DNA of 64,000 nucleotides from Gammaproteobacteria bacterium (GTDB taxonomy: Bacteria > Pseudomonadota > Gammaproteobacteria > Legionellales > Legionellaceae), in the NCBI GenBank assembly GCA_024742995.1, contig JANSXK010000001.1, positions 186,001 to 250,000 on the forward strand, in the 5' to 3' direction. Every line of letters begins with the position of its first letter. The first letter of the stretch is position 1. Shown here in pieces: positions 56,497-64,000 of this stretch. A program made the translations under genes and the position numbers. Under the pieces are notes generated by a model. It was given only the letters and a program-made list of their open reading frames with translations, did not search any database and was not told the origin of the DNA.

Positions 56497-57330
56497 ATGG
56501 AAACAACCATCCACCCCGATCAAACAGCAGCTCAGATCAAAGCTAATTTCCCCCAATACCACCCTCGTATTGGCATGGTGTTGAGTTCTGGCTTAAATGA
56601 TTTTATTGATCATCTCGAAGATCGGGTCACGATTCCATATCAATCCTTACCAGGGTTTCCAATGACATCCGTGCATGGCCACCTTGGCAATATGATTTTA
56701 GGTCGCTTTGCAGGTCAGGATATTGTCTGTTTACAAGGACGTGCGCATAATTATGAAAATACGGATACCAGTCACCAAGCTGTCAAAATGTACGTGCGTA
56801 CCTTACAGCGTTTGGGTTGTGAGTATTTCATTGCGACTAATGTGGTAGGCTCGCTCAATCCAGATGTCAAACCTGGAGAATTAATGATTCTTGAGGATCA
56901 TATTAATTTACAACCCTCCAATCCGCTGGTGGGACCAAATGATGAAGAGTTTGGCCCGCGCTTTTTACCGGTGGATAAAGCGCATGATGCCTCATTAAGA
57001 CAACAGTTTTTGGATGCCGCAAAAGAACTAGACATTCATTTACATCAAGGCGTGTACATTTCTGTTTTAGGTCCCAGCTATGAAACTGCAGCTGAAATCC
57101 GTGCATTTCGTATGTTAGGTGCTGATGTAATTGGCATGTCTACTGTGCCTGAGATCATTGTAGCGCATCATTGTGGGATGAAAGTAGCGGTTTTATCTAC
57201 CATCACCAATTTTGCAACAGGCATAGCAACGCATAGTCATGATCATAATGAGGTGGTGAAAATTGCAGCGATGAGTGCGGAGCGTTTGAGTCGCTTATTG
57301 CGCCAATGGCTTGAAACGAATGACGGTTAG
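56497..57330 (+). CDS. Purine-nucleoside phosphorylase (PNP-I / XapA type)
   Basis: This 277-residue enzyme has the length of E. coli XapA. It splits purine nucleosides with phosphate for salvage. Motifs are GMVLSSGLNDFIDHL, LPGFPMTSVHGHLGNMILG, CLQGRAHNYEN (phosphate and ribose site), the adaptable FIATNVVGSLNPDVKPGELM, and SYETAAEIRAFRMLGADVIG followed by MSTVPEIIVAHHCGM. The base-binding Asn lies in TITNFATGI. The usual YEG is YEN here. It is convergent with the 230-residue gene. Confidence 0.9.
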   Translation: METTIHPDQTAAQIKANFPQYHPRIGMVLSSGLNDFIDHLEDRVTIPYQSLPGFPMTSVHGHLGNMILGRFAGQDIVCLQGRAHNYENTDTSHQAVKMYVRTLQRLGCEYFIATNVVGSLNPDVKPGELMILEDHINLQPSNPLVGPNDEEFGPRFLPVDKAHDASLRQQFLDAAKELDIHLHQGVYISVLGPSYETAAEIRAFRMLGADVIGMSTVPEIIVAHHCGMKVAVLSTITNFATGIATHSHDHNEVVKIAAMSAERLSRLLRQWLETNDG

Positions 57331-57338
57331 TGTCTCTA

Positions 57339-58031
57339 TCACTTCAGATCGTCTTCGCCCAAAGTCGCATCGAAAAGCAATGCTTCGCGATGAGTCATAT
57401 CCTCTTCAAAACTACTGAAGAATTCTGGAATGCTTTGTAGCAACGACCTGGTCTGCAAAATATCTTGATAAAATTGATTGCGAAAGCTTTTTACTTGTTG
57501 TGAAATATTTTCCGCCCGATCGGCAAAAGGCTGCATCATGGTTAAAATAGCGCTGCTTTCTTCCTCATCGACCAAAACCGGAGGTTGTGTCAAAGTTTTG
57601 CCTTTTTCTATCAAAAGCTGTTGGCTTTCATTGATCAATGTTTGATGTTCAAATTGCAATAAATCAAACTGATCCCCTGACTCAATCAATGCAACACGCT
57701 TATCTTCTAAAGTAGCTCGCACACCCTGTGGTTGAGTTTGCTCAGGAGGTAGATTCGCAGCACCTGAAATCAAATAATCGACCAACATTTTTTGCGTATA
57801 TTCTCGAAAATCTGTGGCTTGATTCATGAGGATGCCATTGAAAATATTTTTGAGTGGCACCTGCAATAATTGGTAGTACGGACTGTTTGGCGTCTGGCTG
57901 ACCTCATACAAATCGTCCTGGCTCAAATGAATCCCCATAAGGGCAAGAATGCGCTCTAGGGTAACCAAGCTATAAGTAGAGTGCCAGCTTGATTCTGCAT
58001 TATCCATTGACTGATTGTCCATAATCATCAT
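57339..58031 (-). CDS. Unknown 230-residue protein in the minC-lpxH operon
   Basis: I recognise no family. The sequence is acidic and mostly helical, with no signal peptide or membrane helix. Notable parts are TLERILALMGIHLSQDDLYE near residue 24, a long charged middle, and a possible coiled coil at about residues 160-215 (RAENISQQVKSFRNQFYQDI). It lies 23 bp after the 293-residue gene and is the last gene of the run minC-lpxH-unknown-unknown, so it is probably cotranscribed. Its lack of known relatives fits either an envelope/division accessory factor or an effector riding on the operon. Confidence 0.55.
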   Translation of the reverse strand: MMIMDNQSMDNAESSWHSTYSLVTLERILALMGIHLSQDDLYEVSQTPNSPYYQLLQVPLKNIFNGILMNQATDFREYTQKMLVDYLISGAANLPPEQTQPQGVRATLEDKRVALIESGDQFDLLQFEHQTLINESQQLLIEKGKTLTQPPVLVDEEESSAILTMMQPFADRAENISQQVKSFRNQFYQDILQTRSLLQSIPEFFSSFEEDMTHREALLFDATLGEDDLK

Positions 58032-58054
58032 CCATCACAAAAAAGGTTAAATCT

Positions 58055-58936
58055 TTAGACGCCTCGTACAGGTGCTGCTGGCCCATTATCGGGTGGCGTA
58101 GGCTCATCTGCTAAAAAATCCTGCCTAAAGCGTTGTTCTAACTGTGGTTGTAACACATCTTCACGGAATCGTCTAAATTGATCTTTTGACATGTAGACAG
58201 GAGGTGCGGCAGGATCAGGCGCTGGCTGCCCAGCTGCAGGAGGCACAGGATGAATTCTGACTTTTTGTGCACCATTAACATCCACAACCTCCAATTGTCC
58301 ACCAGTTTCAGTATCATGAGAACCATTAATCCAACCCGTGATTGAATCTTGAAAAGGTTGTTGATATTGTCTTACAAATTCACGTCTATCTTCTTCAGTC
58401 ATTTGAGGATTTTCAGCACTCAAATCTAACTGCAGCTCACCATTATCATTCACATGAGCCAAATATGGAATCACGATAGGATCTACCGGCTCCATAAAAT
58501 ACCCTTCCGTATTAAATTTATCATCAAGTTTGGCACGAAAACTTCTTGCCAGTTCTGCAGCATGCGCCAAAGGTTCACTTTGATAATTCAAGCATTCTGA
58601 AATTTCAAGCAACACTTTACGAGTAAAATAAACCCTATAGGCCCGAAACATATTCGTTAATGCCTCCAAACTAGGCTGCATTTGTAAAATCAAAACCGCG
58701 TGACTCTCCGTACCATATCGTTGACGTCGCTCATGAATAGCATTATCTACCTTCATTGCTGCATCACGGTGATCTTGGCTGGCTTTTTCAACCCCTTTTT
58801 CTTGATTCGCCAGTGAAACCTGTGTTCTTTCTGCAGATTCACGTCGCAATTGATCAAGCACATCGTGATATCTCTTTTTATACTGAGCATCATCTAAAAA
58901 CGTTTGATCTATGGGTTCATTCGGATCATGTGCCAT
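58055..58936 (-). CDS. Unknown 293-residue protein coupled to lpxH
   Basis: I recognise no family. The N-terminal 70 residues are highly charged and helical (DQLRRESAERTQVSLANQEK), probably a coiled coil. A middle region around residues 85-150 (EALTNMFRAYRVYFTRKVLL) is followed by a Pro-rich linker (VPPAAGQPAPDPAAPP) and a charged end. There is no signal peptide. Its ATG shares one base with the lpxH stop (TAATG), so translation is coupled to the lipid A gene. The Pro/Ala-rich tail and charge pattern also occur in secreted effectors; the role is open. Confidence 0.6.
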   Translation of the reverse strand: MAHDPNEPIDQTFLDDAQYKKRYHDVLDQLRRESAERTQVSLANQEKGVEKASQDHRDAAMKVDNAIHERRQRYGTESHAVLILQMQPSLEALTNMFRAYRVYFTRKVLLEISECLNYQSEPLAHAAELARSFRAKLDDKFNTEGYFMEPVDPIVIPYLAHVNDNGELQLDLSAENPQMTEEDRREFVRQYQQPFQDSITGWINGSHDTETGGQLEVVDVNGAQKVRIHPVPPAAGQPAPDPAAPPVYMSKDQFRRFREDVLQPQLEQRFRQDFLADEPTPPDNGPAAPVRGV

Positions 58937-59667
58937 TAGTTTTTCTCCAGAATAACGTTCGAAAACACATATTTTGACCTATTATAACACAATATTAATG
59001 GATTTTCATCCCAATCACTGAGTGTATATTGACGTAAATCCAGCTTTTGATCTTGATGCACTTTTAAGCCTGGCTTGTGGGTATGACCATGAATCAATGC
59101 AGGTGTATCATAACGGTGCATATCCGCAAACATGGCTTTGGGTACAATATCCATCTTATCAGTCACTTTTCGGGTGTTGGTTTGGCTGTACTGACGCACA
59201 CCGTTGACCAAAAAAGCTCGAAAACGATAGGGTAATCGTAAAAACCACGATGCAAACCATGGATTGCGCGTGAATAAGCGCAACCATTGGTGCGACCAAT
59301 CTTTAGTACAATATTTATCCCCATGCACCAATAAAACCCGTTCTTCACCCAGCATAATAACCGCGGGCTCAACAAGCCGTATGAGCTTAGCTTTGCGAAT
59401 AAATGTTTGACCTAATAAAAAATCACGATTGCCTGGCATGAAATACACTAACACTTTTTGTGCACCCAACCAAGCCAAACGCTCAGCAATGCCTTCACTC
59501 CAAGCGTCCATACCATCATCGCCTGGCCATACATGGAAAAAATCACCCAAAATATAGACGGATTTTGCGTTTTTAGCCGCCCATTTGACAAACAAATTGA
59601 ATTTTTCGGTGATTGCTGGCATTTCGGGGTGTAAATGTAGATCAGAAATGAAAACAGCGTCGTTCAT
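58936..59667 (-). CDS. lpxH: UDP-2,3-diacylglucosamine diphosphatase
   Basis: This 243-residue peripheral membrane metallophosphoesterase releases lipid X in lipid A synthesis. The calcineurin-type metal motifs are all present: FISDLHLH (Asp9, His11), LGDFFHVWPGDD, MPGNRDFLLG, LLVHGDKYCTKD and ALIHGHTHKPG. Its ATG overlaps the minC stop as ATGA, and its stop overlaps the next gene's start. Presence of LpxH implies the cell makes lipid A. Confidence 0.96.
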   Translation of the reverse strand: MNDAVFISDLHLHPEMPAITEKFNLFVKWAAKNAKSVYILGDFFHVWPGDDGMDAWSEGIAERLAWLGAQKVLVYFMPGNRDFLLGQTFIRKAKLIRLVEPAVIMLGEERVLLVHGDKYCTKDWSHQWLRLFTRNPWFASWFLRLPYRFRAFLVNGVRQYSQTNTRKVTDKMDIVPKAMFADMHRYDTPALIHGHTHKPGLKVHQDQKLDLRQYTLSDWDENPLILCYNRSKYVFSNVILEKN

Positions 59668-60365
59668 AAAGACTCTATTTGAATACGATCATCCTGGAGA
59701 TAAATTTGACAAAAACCGGCCATTTTTTGCATATCATCGCTTAAACAGTAAATCCCAGCAATGGCGAGCAACTCTGCGTCTAAATCATGACAAAAAATGC
59801 GTGCCTCTTGATCACCATTAATCCCAGCAAGCGCACGTCCACGCAGTGCACCATACACATGAATATGCCCGGCTGCCAAGAGCTCCGCACCGTGACTCAC
59901 CGTTGACAACACAATCAGATCACCGTCTTCGTTAATGATTTGCTGACCCGAGCGAATGGGGGCCGTATATAATTTGGTCTTATTGACACGTTCTTGACTC
60001 ACCGCTGGCTCTGTTTTTTCCTCAAGCAATGGCTTGTCATGTTGAGAAGAGCCATGCAATAAAGGCAACCCAAAGGCTTGTGCTTTTGCCTGTAGTGCTA
60101 GTGAACCCCCTTGGATAGCCACAGGATATACGCCATGTTCACGCATGCGCTGGCAAAACAACACCAAGTCAAATGCCACATCCATCAACGCAGAACAATC
60201 TAGAATAACAGGCGTATGCTCAAACAAGCGTGGTGCACGTTGTTTGGCATCAACCAATTGCTCCGTAAACAAAGACAAATCAGGGTTACAAATATGCAGC
60301 ACGGTTAACGTGTACAGACGCCCTTTTAATTTAAATGTTTGGGTGCTGACAACCTCATCCATCAT
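59664..60365 (-). CDS. minC: Septum site-determining protein MinC
   Basis: This 233-residue inhibitor of FtsZ polymerisation has an N-terminal domain starting DEVVSTQTFKLKGRLYTLTV and VILDCSALMDVAFDLVLFC. A linker of about residues 105-125 leads to the C-terminal beta-helix domain YTAPIRSGQQIINEDGDLIV, then LLAAGHIHVYGALRGRALAG, which binds MinD. The ATG at 60365 gives the E. coli-like length. minD and minE normally follow minC; here lpxH follows, coupled by a 4-bp overlap. The gene is divergent from fadD. Confidence 0.93.
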   Translation of the reverse strand: MMDEVVSTQTFKLKGRLYTLTVLHICNPDLSLFTEQLVDAKQRAPRLFEHTPVILDCSALMDVAFDLVLFCQRMREHGVYPVAIQGGSLALQAKAQAFGLPLLHGSSQHDKPLLEEKTEPAVSQERVNKTKLYTAPIRSGQQIINEDGDLIVLSTVSHGAELLAAGHIHVYGALRGRALAGINGDQEARIFCHDLDAELLAIAGIYCLSDDMQKMAGFCQIYLQDDRIQIESL

Positions 60366-60433
60366 TAAAAATTCCACTCGTAGTTTTGCAGAAGATATGT
60401 ATACTAACACGTGAAAATGAATAACTGAAGGTT

Positions 60434-62089
60434 ATGATTGTGGATAAAATTTGGTTACAGCAATACCAGGCAGGTATCTCCGAGAATATTGATATCGAGC
60501 GATATACCTCCTTAAATGATTTGTTTGCTGAAGCTTTCGAGAAACATAGCAAGCAAATTTGCTTTAGTAATATGGGCACCCATCTCAGTTTTGAAGAAAT
60601 AGAGAAACGCTCTCGCTACCTTGCCATTTATTTACAACATTTATCTTTATCTAAGGGCGCACGTATTGCCCTGATGATGCCCAATATTCTGCAGTATCCA
60701 ATAGCAATTTTGGGTATTTTGCGTGCTGGTTACATTGTCGTTAATACCAATCCTCTATATACCTCTGATGAATTAACCGCACAGTTTAACGATGCTAAAG
60801 TAGAGGCTGTGATTGTATTATCACAATGTGTTGCGGTACTGAAACAATCTCTAGAAAACATTCCTTCGATCAAACATGTCATCAAAACCAACATTGGAGA
60901 TTGCTTCCGTCCCCATAAGCGCTATCTCATCAATACCGTTACCAAGATTATGCATCCAAGCCCTGCCATTCACCACCCGCATGTCATATCCTTCATAGAT
61001 GCGCTCAGTGAAGGACGCCAGGGTGAACTGAAGCCAGCCAAATGTCAGCCGGATGATCTAGCATTTTTGCAATACACCGGTGGTACCACTGGTCGCGCCA
61101 AAGGTGCGATGCTGACACATCGCAATATAATGGCCAATATTGCGCAAACCTCTATGTGGATTTCACCCAAGCATTTTGGCGTAGAAGATACCGTGATTAC
61201 CGCGTTACCGCTTTATCATATCTTTTCTCTAACCGCTAATTTTTTCCTCTTCTTTACTTTGGGTGTACGCAATATTTTGATCACAGATGCCCGTAACACC
61301 AAAGCACTGCTCAAACAAATCCACACGACCCCACCCACTGCTATCACGGGCGTCAATACCTTGTATGCTTCTTTATTGCACCACGACGCCTTTGATCCCA
61401 AATCATTTGCGCATCTAAAAATCGCATTGTCCGGTGGCATGAGTCTAAATGACAGCGTATCCAAACGCTGGAAAACCCTCACTGGCCATCCACTCATAGA
61501 AGCTTATGGTTTGACCGAAGCCAGTCCAGCCGTGTGTATCAATCCACTCAATCACCCCCATAGTGGCAGTATTGGCTTGCCACTGCCTTCTACTGAAGTT
61601 TCCATCCGTAATGTAGAAGGCAAAGAGTGCGATCTTGGTGACGTTGGTGAATTATGTATCCGTGGTCCACAAATTATGCAAGGCTATTGGCAACATCCCG
61701 AAGAAACTGCTGCGGTATTCTGGCCAGACGGGTTTTTACGTTCCGGGGATTCCGTCCGCATGGATGAACAAGGTTTCATTTATGTGGTAGATAGAATCAA
61801 AGATTTGATTATTGTCTCTGGGTTTAACGTATACCCAAGCGAAATTGAAGAGGTTATCGCGCAAATGCCTCAAGTACTTGAGGTTGGAGTGATTGGAGCG
61901 CGCACCAAATCAGGTAATGACCGCATCAAGGCTTGCGTGGTCACCAATGATCCCAATCTCACGATGAAAGAAGTGATTTCTCATTGCCGTAAACACCTCA
62001 CAGGCTACAAAATACCAAAAATTGTCGAATTTTATCCGGAATTACCCAAGTCTAATATAGGAAAAATACTAAAACGCATGTTAAAGTAA
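60434..62089 (+). CDS. fadD: Long-chain-fatty-acid--CoA ligase
   Basis: This 551-residue adenylate-forming enzyme activates fatty acids to acyl-CoA at the inner membrane. It follows E. coli FadD along its length: KIWLQQYQAGISENI at the start, ALMMPNILQYPIAILGILRA, the ATP signature LQYTGGTTGRAKGAMLTHRN, AYGLTEASPAVCIN, GDVGELCIRGPQIMQGYWQ, and the hinge and fatty-acid motif SGFNVYPSEIEEVIAQ. The catalytic Lys is in LPKSNIGKIL. It lies 32 bp before the pyruvate dehydrogenase genes on the same strand, so cotranscription is possible. Confidence 0.94.
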   Translation: MIVDKIWLQQYQAGISENIDIERYTSLNDLFAEAFEKHSKQICFSNMGTHLSFEEIEKRSRYLAIYLQHLSLSKGARIALMMPNILQYPIAILGILRAGYIVVNTNPLYTSDELTAQFNDAKVEAVIVLSQCVAVLKQSLENIPSIKHVIKTNIGDCFRPHKRYLINTVTKIMHPSPAIHHPHVISFIDALSEGRQGELKPAKCQPDDLAFLQYTGGTTGRAKGAMLTHRNIMANIAQTSMWISPKHFGVEDTVITALPLYHIFSLTANFFLFFTLGVRNILITDARNTKALLKQIHTTPPTAITGVNTLYASLLHHDAFDPKSFAHLKIALSGGMSLNDSVSKRWKTLTGHPLIEAYGLTEASPAVCINPLNHPHSGSIGLPLPSTEVSIRNVEGKECDLGDVGELCIRGPQIMQGYWQHPEETAAVFWPDGFLRSGDSVRMDEQGFIYVVDRIKDLIIVSGFNVYPSEIEEVIAQMPQVLEVGVIGARTKSGNDRIKACVVTNDPNLTMKEVISHCRKHLTGYKIPKIVEFYPELPKSNIGKILKRMLK

Positions 62090-62121
62090 CTTCCGAAACT
62101 GGCTTAACATAGGACTTGTTG

Positions 62122-63204
62122 ATGAGCAAAACAATCGCTGAATTTTCTATTCCCTACACCCAAATTCTTAACGAAAAAGCAGAATTGTGCGGTGAACTTC
62201 CTGAGTTTGCAAAAGATGTCTCTGCCATACAAGCACTTTATCGTACGATGGTATTCACGCGATTATTTGACAAAAAAGCTATCGCATTGCAACGCACCGG
62301 TAAGATGGGAACCTATGCTCCTGTGAATGGCCAAGAAGCCATTTCCGCAGCCATTGGCGATGCAATGCGTCCTACAGATGTGTTTGTGCCCTATTATCGT
62401 GATTATGCTGCTCAATTTCAGCGCGGGGTAAAACCATCTGATATTCTGGCATATTGGGGCGGAGACGAACGCGGTAGCGCATGTCCTCATAATCCGCAAT
62501 CGGAAGATTTTCCCATCTGCGTGCCCATCGCAACACAATATCTACATGCTGCCGGTATCGCTTTTAGCTTTCAATACCGTAAAGAAGACCGTGTTGCTGT
62601 GGTTTGTATTGGCGATGGCGGCACTTCTGAAGGTGATTTTTATGAAGCACTCAATGTTGCCGGCATCTGGAAGTTACCCGTTGTGTTCGTGATTAACAAC
62701 AATCAATGGGCTATTTCGGTCAATCTCAAACAACAAACAGCCACAGAAACCTTGGCCCAAAAAGCAATTGCAGCTGGCTTTGAAGGTGTCGTTGTGGATG
62801 GTAATGATATCCTGGCGTTGCGCCAAGAAATCGGCAACGCCATTGAAAAAGCCCGCCGTCAAGAAGGACCAACGTTGATTGAAGCACGCTCTTACCGGCT
62901 ATCTGATCATACCACCGCAGATGATGCCACCCGCTATCAACCCCCTGAAGAAGTTGAAGCGGCAAAGTTGCAAGAACCCCTTGCACGCTTTAAAAGTTTT
63001 TTAGAAGAACATCATCAATGGGATGATGCCAAAGAAGAAGCGCTACTTGCAGACTGTAATCAAACCCTGCAAGCCGAAGTGGATACGTATTTGCAACGGA
63101 CGCCACAACCGTTAAGTGCTATGTTTGACTATCATTATGCCACGCTGCCTGATTATTTAATTGAACAACGTGCTATTGCCTTGGAGAGCGTTGATCATGC
63201 CTGA
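62122..63204 (+). CDS. pdhA: Pyruvate dehydrogenase E1 component, alpha subunit
   Basis: This 360-residue thiamine-diphosphate subunit of the two-subunit E1 decarboxylates pyruvate for the acetyl-CoA-forming complex. It has LYRTMVFTRLFDKKAIALQR, MGTYAPVNGQEAISAAIGDA, YYRDYAAQFQRGV and the TPP motif CIGDGGTSEGDFYEALNVAG, continuing to INNNQWAIS. The phosphorylation-loop region reads YRLSDHTTADDATRY. The ATG at 62122 has AGGA seven bases upstream. Branched-chain 2-oxoacid dehydrogenase is the main alternative. The 3' end overlaps pdhB by 8 bp. Confidence 0.9.
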   Translation: MSKTIAEFSIPYTQILNEKAELCGELPEFAKDVSAIQALYRTMVFTRLFDKKAIALQRTGKMGTYAPVNGQEAISAAIGDAMRPTDVFVPYYRDYAAQFQRGVKPSDILAYWGGDERGSACPHNPQSEDFPICVPIATQYLHAAGIAFSFQYRKEDRVAVVCIGDGGTSEGDFYEALNVAGIWKLPVVFVINNNQWAISVNLKQQTATETLAQKAIAAGFEGVVVDGNDILALRQEIGNAIEKARRQEGPTLIEARSYRLSDHTTADDATRYQPPEEVEAAKLQEPLARFKSFLEEHHQWDDAKEEALLADCNQTLQAEVDTYLQRTPQPLSAMFDYHYATLPDYLIEQRAIALESVDHA

Positions 63205-64000
63205 TATCACTTTAGTAGAAGCAGTCACACAAGCATTGGCTTACGAAATGGATCAAGACAAAGATGTCGTGGTGTTTGGTGAAGATGTGGGCAAAAATGG
63301 CGGTGTATTTCGCGCTACAGCTGGATTACAAGAACGCTTTGGTCAACAACGGGTGTTTGACTCTCCTTTAGCCGAATCTATGATTGCAGGTTTGGCTGTG
63401 GGGATGTCGACGCAGGGCTTGAAACCTGTGGCTGAGTTTCAATTTATGGGATTTATCTATCCCGCCATGAATCAAATTGTGACTCACGCTGCCCGAATGA
63501 GAAACCGTACACGCGGGCGCCTACATTGCCCACTGGTACTGCGCGCACCTTTTGGCGGTGGGATCAGAGCACCCGAACATCACTCTGAAAGCACCGAAGC
63601 ATTATTTGCTCATATTCCAGGCTTACAAGTTGTTATCCCTTCCTCTCCCAAACGAGCCTATGGACTTTTGTTGGCTGCCATCAGAAGTCCTGATCCGGTC
63701 ATTTTTTTGGAACCCAAACGTATTTATCGTTTGGTAAAACAACCGGTTTCGGATGACGGCGCTGCCTTACCTATAGGCAAATGTTTTACCTTGCGTGAAG
63801 GAGATGATATCACCCTCATCTCATGGGGTGCCAGCATCCATGAGACCATGCAAACTGCTGCTGCTTTGGGAGAGGAAGGCGTATCGTGTGAAGTGATAGA
63901 CCTTGCAAGCATCAAACCTCTTGACAGCCAAACCATTATCGAATCAGTGCAAAAAACCGGGCGCTGCATCATCATTCACGAGGGGGCAAAAACCTGTGGC
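63197..64000 (+). CDS. pdhB: Pyruvate dehydrogenase E1 component, beta subunit (N-terminal part)
   Basis: The first 268 codons run to the right edge without a stop; about 325 are expected. The product starts MPDITLVEAVTQALAYEMDQ and shows VVFGEDVGKNGGVFRATAGL, FDSPLAESMIAGLAVGMSTQ, AEFQFMGFIYPAMNQIVTHA, the active-site region RAPFGGGIRAPEHHSES and IFLEPKRIYR. It overlaps the pdhA end by 8 bp, so translation is coupled. The E2 gene is expected beyond the window. Confidence 0.92.
   Translation, partial: MPDITLVEAVTQALAYEMDQDKDVVVFGEDVGKNGGVFRATAGLQERFGQQRVFDSPLAESMIAGLAVGMSTQGLKPVAEFQFMGFIYPAMNQIVTHAARMRNRTRGRLHCPLVLRAPFGGGIRAPEHHSESTEALFAHIPGLQVVIPSSPKRAYGLLLAAIRSPDPVIFLEPKRIYRLVKQPVSDDGAALPIGKCFTLREGDDITLISWGASIHETMQTAAALGEEGVSCEVIDLASIKPLDSQTIIESVQKTGRCIIIHEGAKTCG

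Overview
The window reads as about 64 kb of chromosome from a low-to-medium GC gammaproteobacterium, probably an intracellular or host-associated member of the Legionellales/Coxiellales group. The core genes are gammaproteobacterial in type: hslVU, glyA-nrdR-nusB-pgpA, valS, secA-mutT, dapA with a bamC-like lipoprotein gene, tRNA-Gln beside prs, fis, minC, lpxH, fadD and tldD. Between them lie lone genes coding for proteins with eukaryote-like or secreted-effector character. No rRNA, insertion sequence, prophage, integrase or CRISPR array was seen. The taxonomic placement is inference from gene content; no 16S gene is present.

Layout. 1-8.6 kb: partial fmdB, an isovaleryl-CoA dehydrogenase, a tubulin-tyrosine-ligase-like ATP-grasp gene, trmJ-iscS, an MHS-type transporter, a 608-residue unknown with an HD-like motif, and a yqjD-yqjE-yqjK-like membrane operon. 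9.0-14.7 kb: a minus-strand operon glyA-nrdR-nusB-pgpA-(AI-2E transporter)-hslV-hslU. 14.8-23.2 kb: an RND efflux pair, valS and a GH3 glycosidase. 23.3-29.3 kb: a kinase-like gene coupled to an ankyrin gene, hemF-pyrE, dusA and a 282-residue effector-like gene. 29.5-39 kb: FabY-type ketoacyl synthase, secA-mutT, a small membrane protein, palindromic repeats, dapA, a minimal BamC-like lipoprotein and an AddB-like nuclease. 39-44.8 kb: a CX5R phosphatase-like protein, tRNA-Gln, prs with a long leader hairpin, fis and a YdgA-like protein. 44.8-52.7 kb: an MFS transporter, an SseB-like protein, an MMPL transporter, two exported proteins, tldD and a BI-1 protein. 52.8-64 kb: korA-korB with pdxJ, a purine nucleoside phosphorylase, the operon minC-lpxH plus two unknown genes, fadD, and the start of a pyruvate dehydrogenase operon.

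How the parts fit. Metabolism includes two thiamine-diphosphate 2-oxoacid systems (ferredoxin-type KorAB and a two-subunit pyruvate dehydrogenase E1), a FabY-type fatty-acid initiation enzyme, and acyl-CoA ligase and dehydrogenase genes. Several classical neighbourhoods are reduced: the rib genes and thiL are missing between nrdR and pgpA, minD and minE are not beside minC, dusB is not beside fis, and isc partners are not beside iscS. The most unusual content is the scattered putative effector set: a TTL-like ligase, a divergent kinase with an ankyrin partner, a CX5R phosphatase-like protein, an HD-like protein and a protein with a nuclear-localisation-like segment. Non-coding signals of note are a near-perfect 26-bp-arm hairpin in the prs leader, a dyad over the ribosome-binding site of the efflux operon, a 16-bp palindrome between hemF and dusA, and a transcript-end hairpin before the BI-1 gene.
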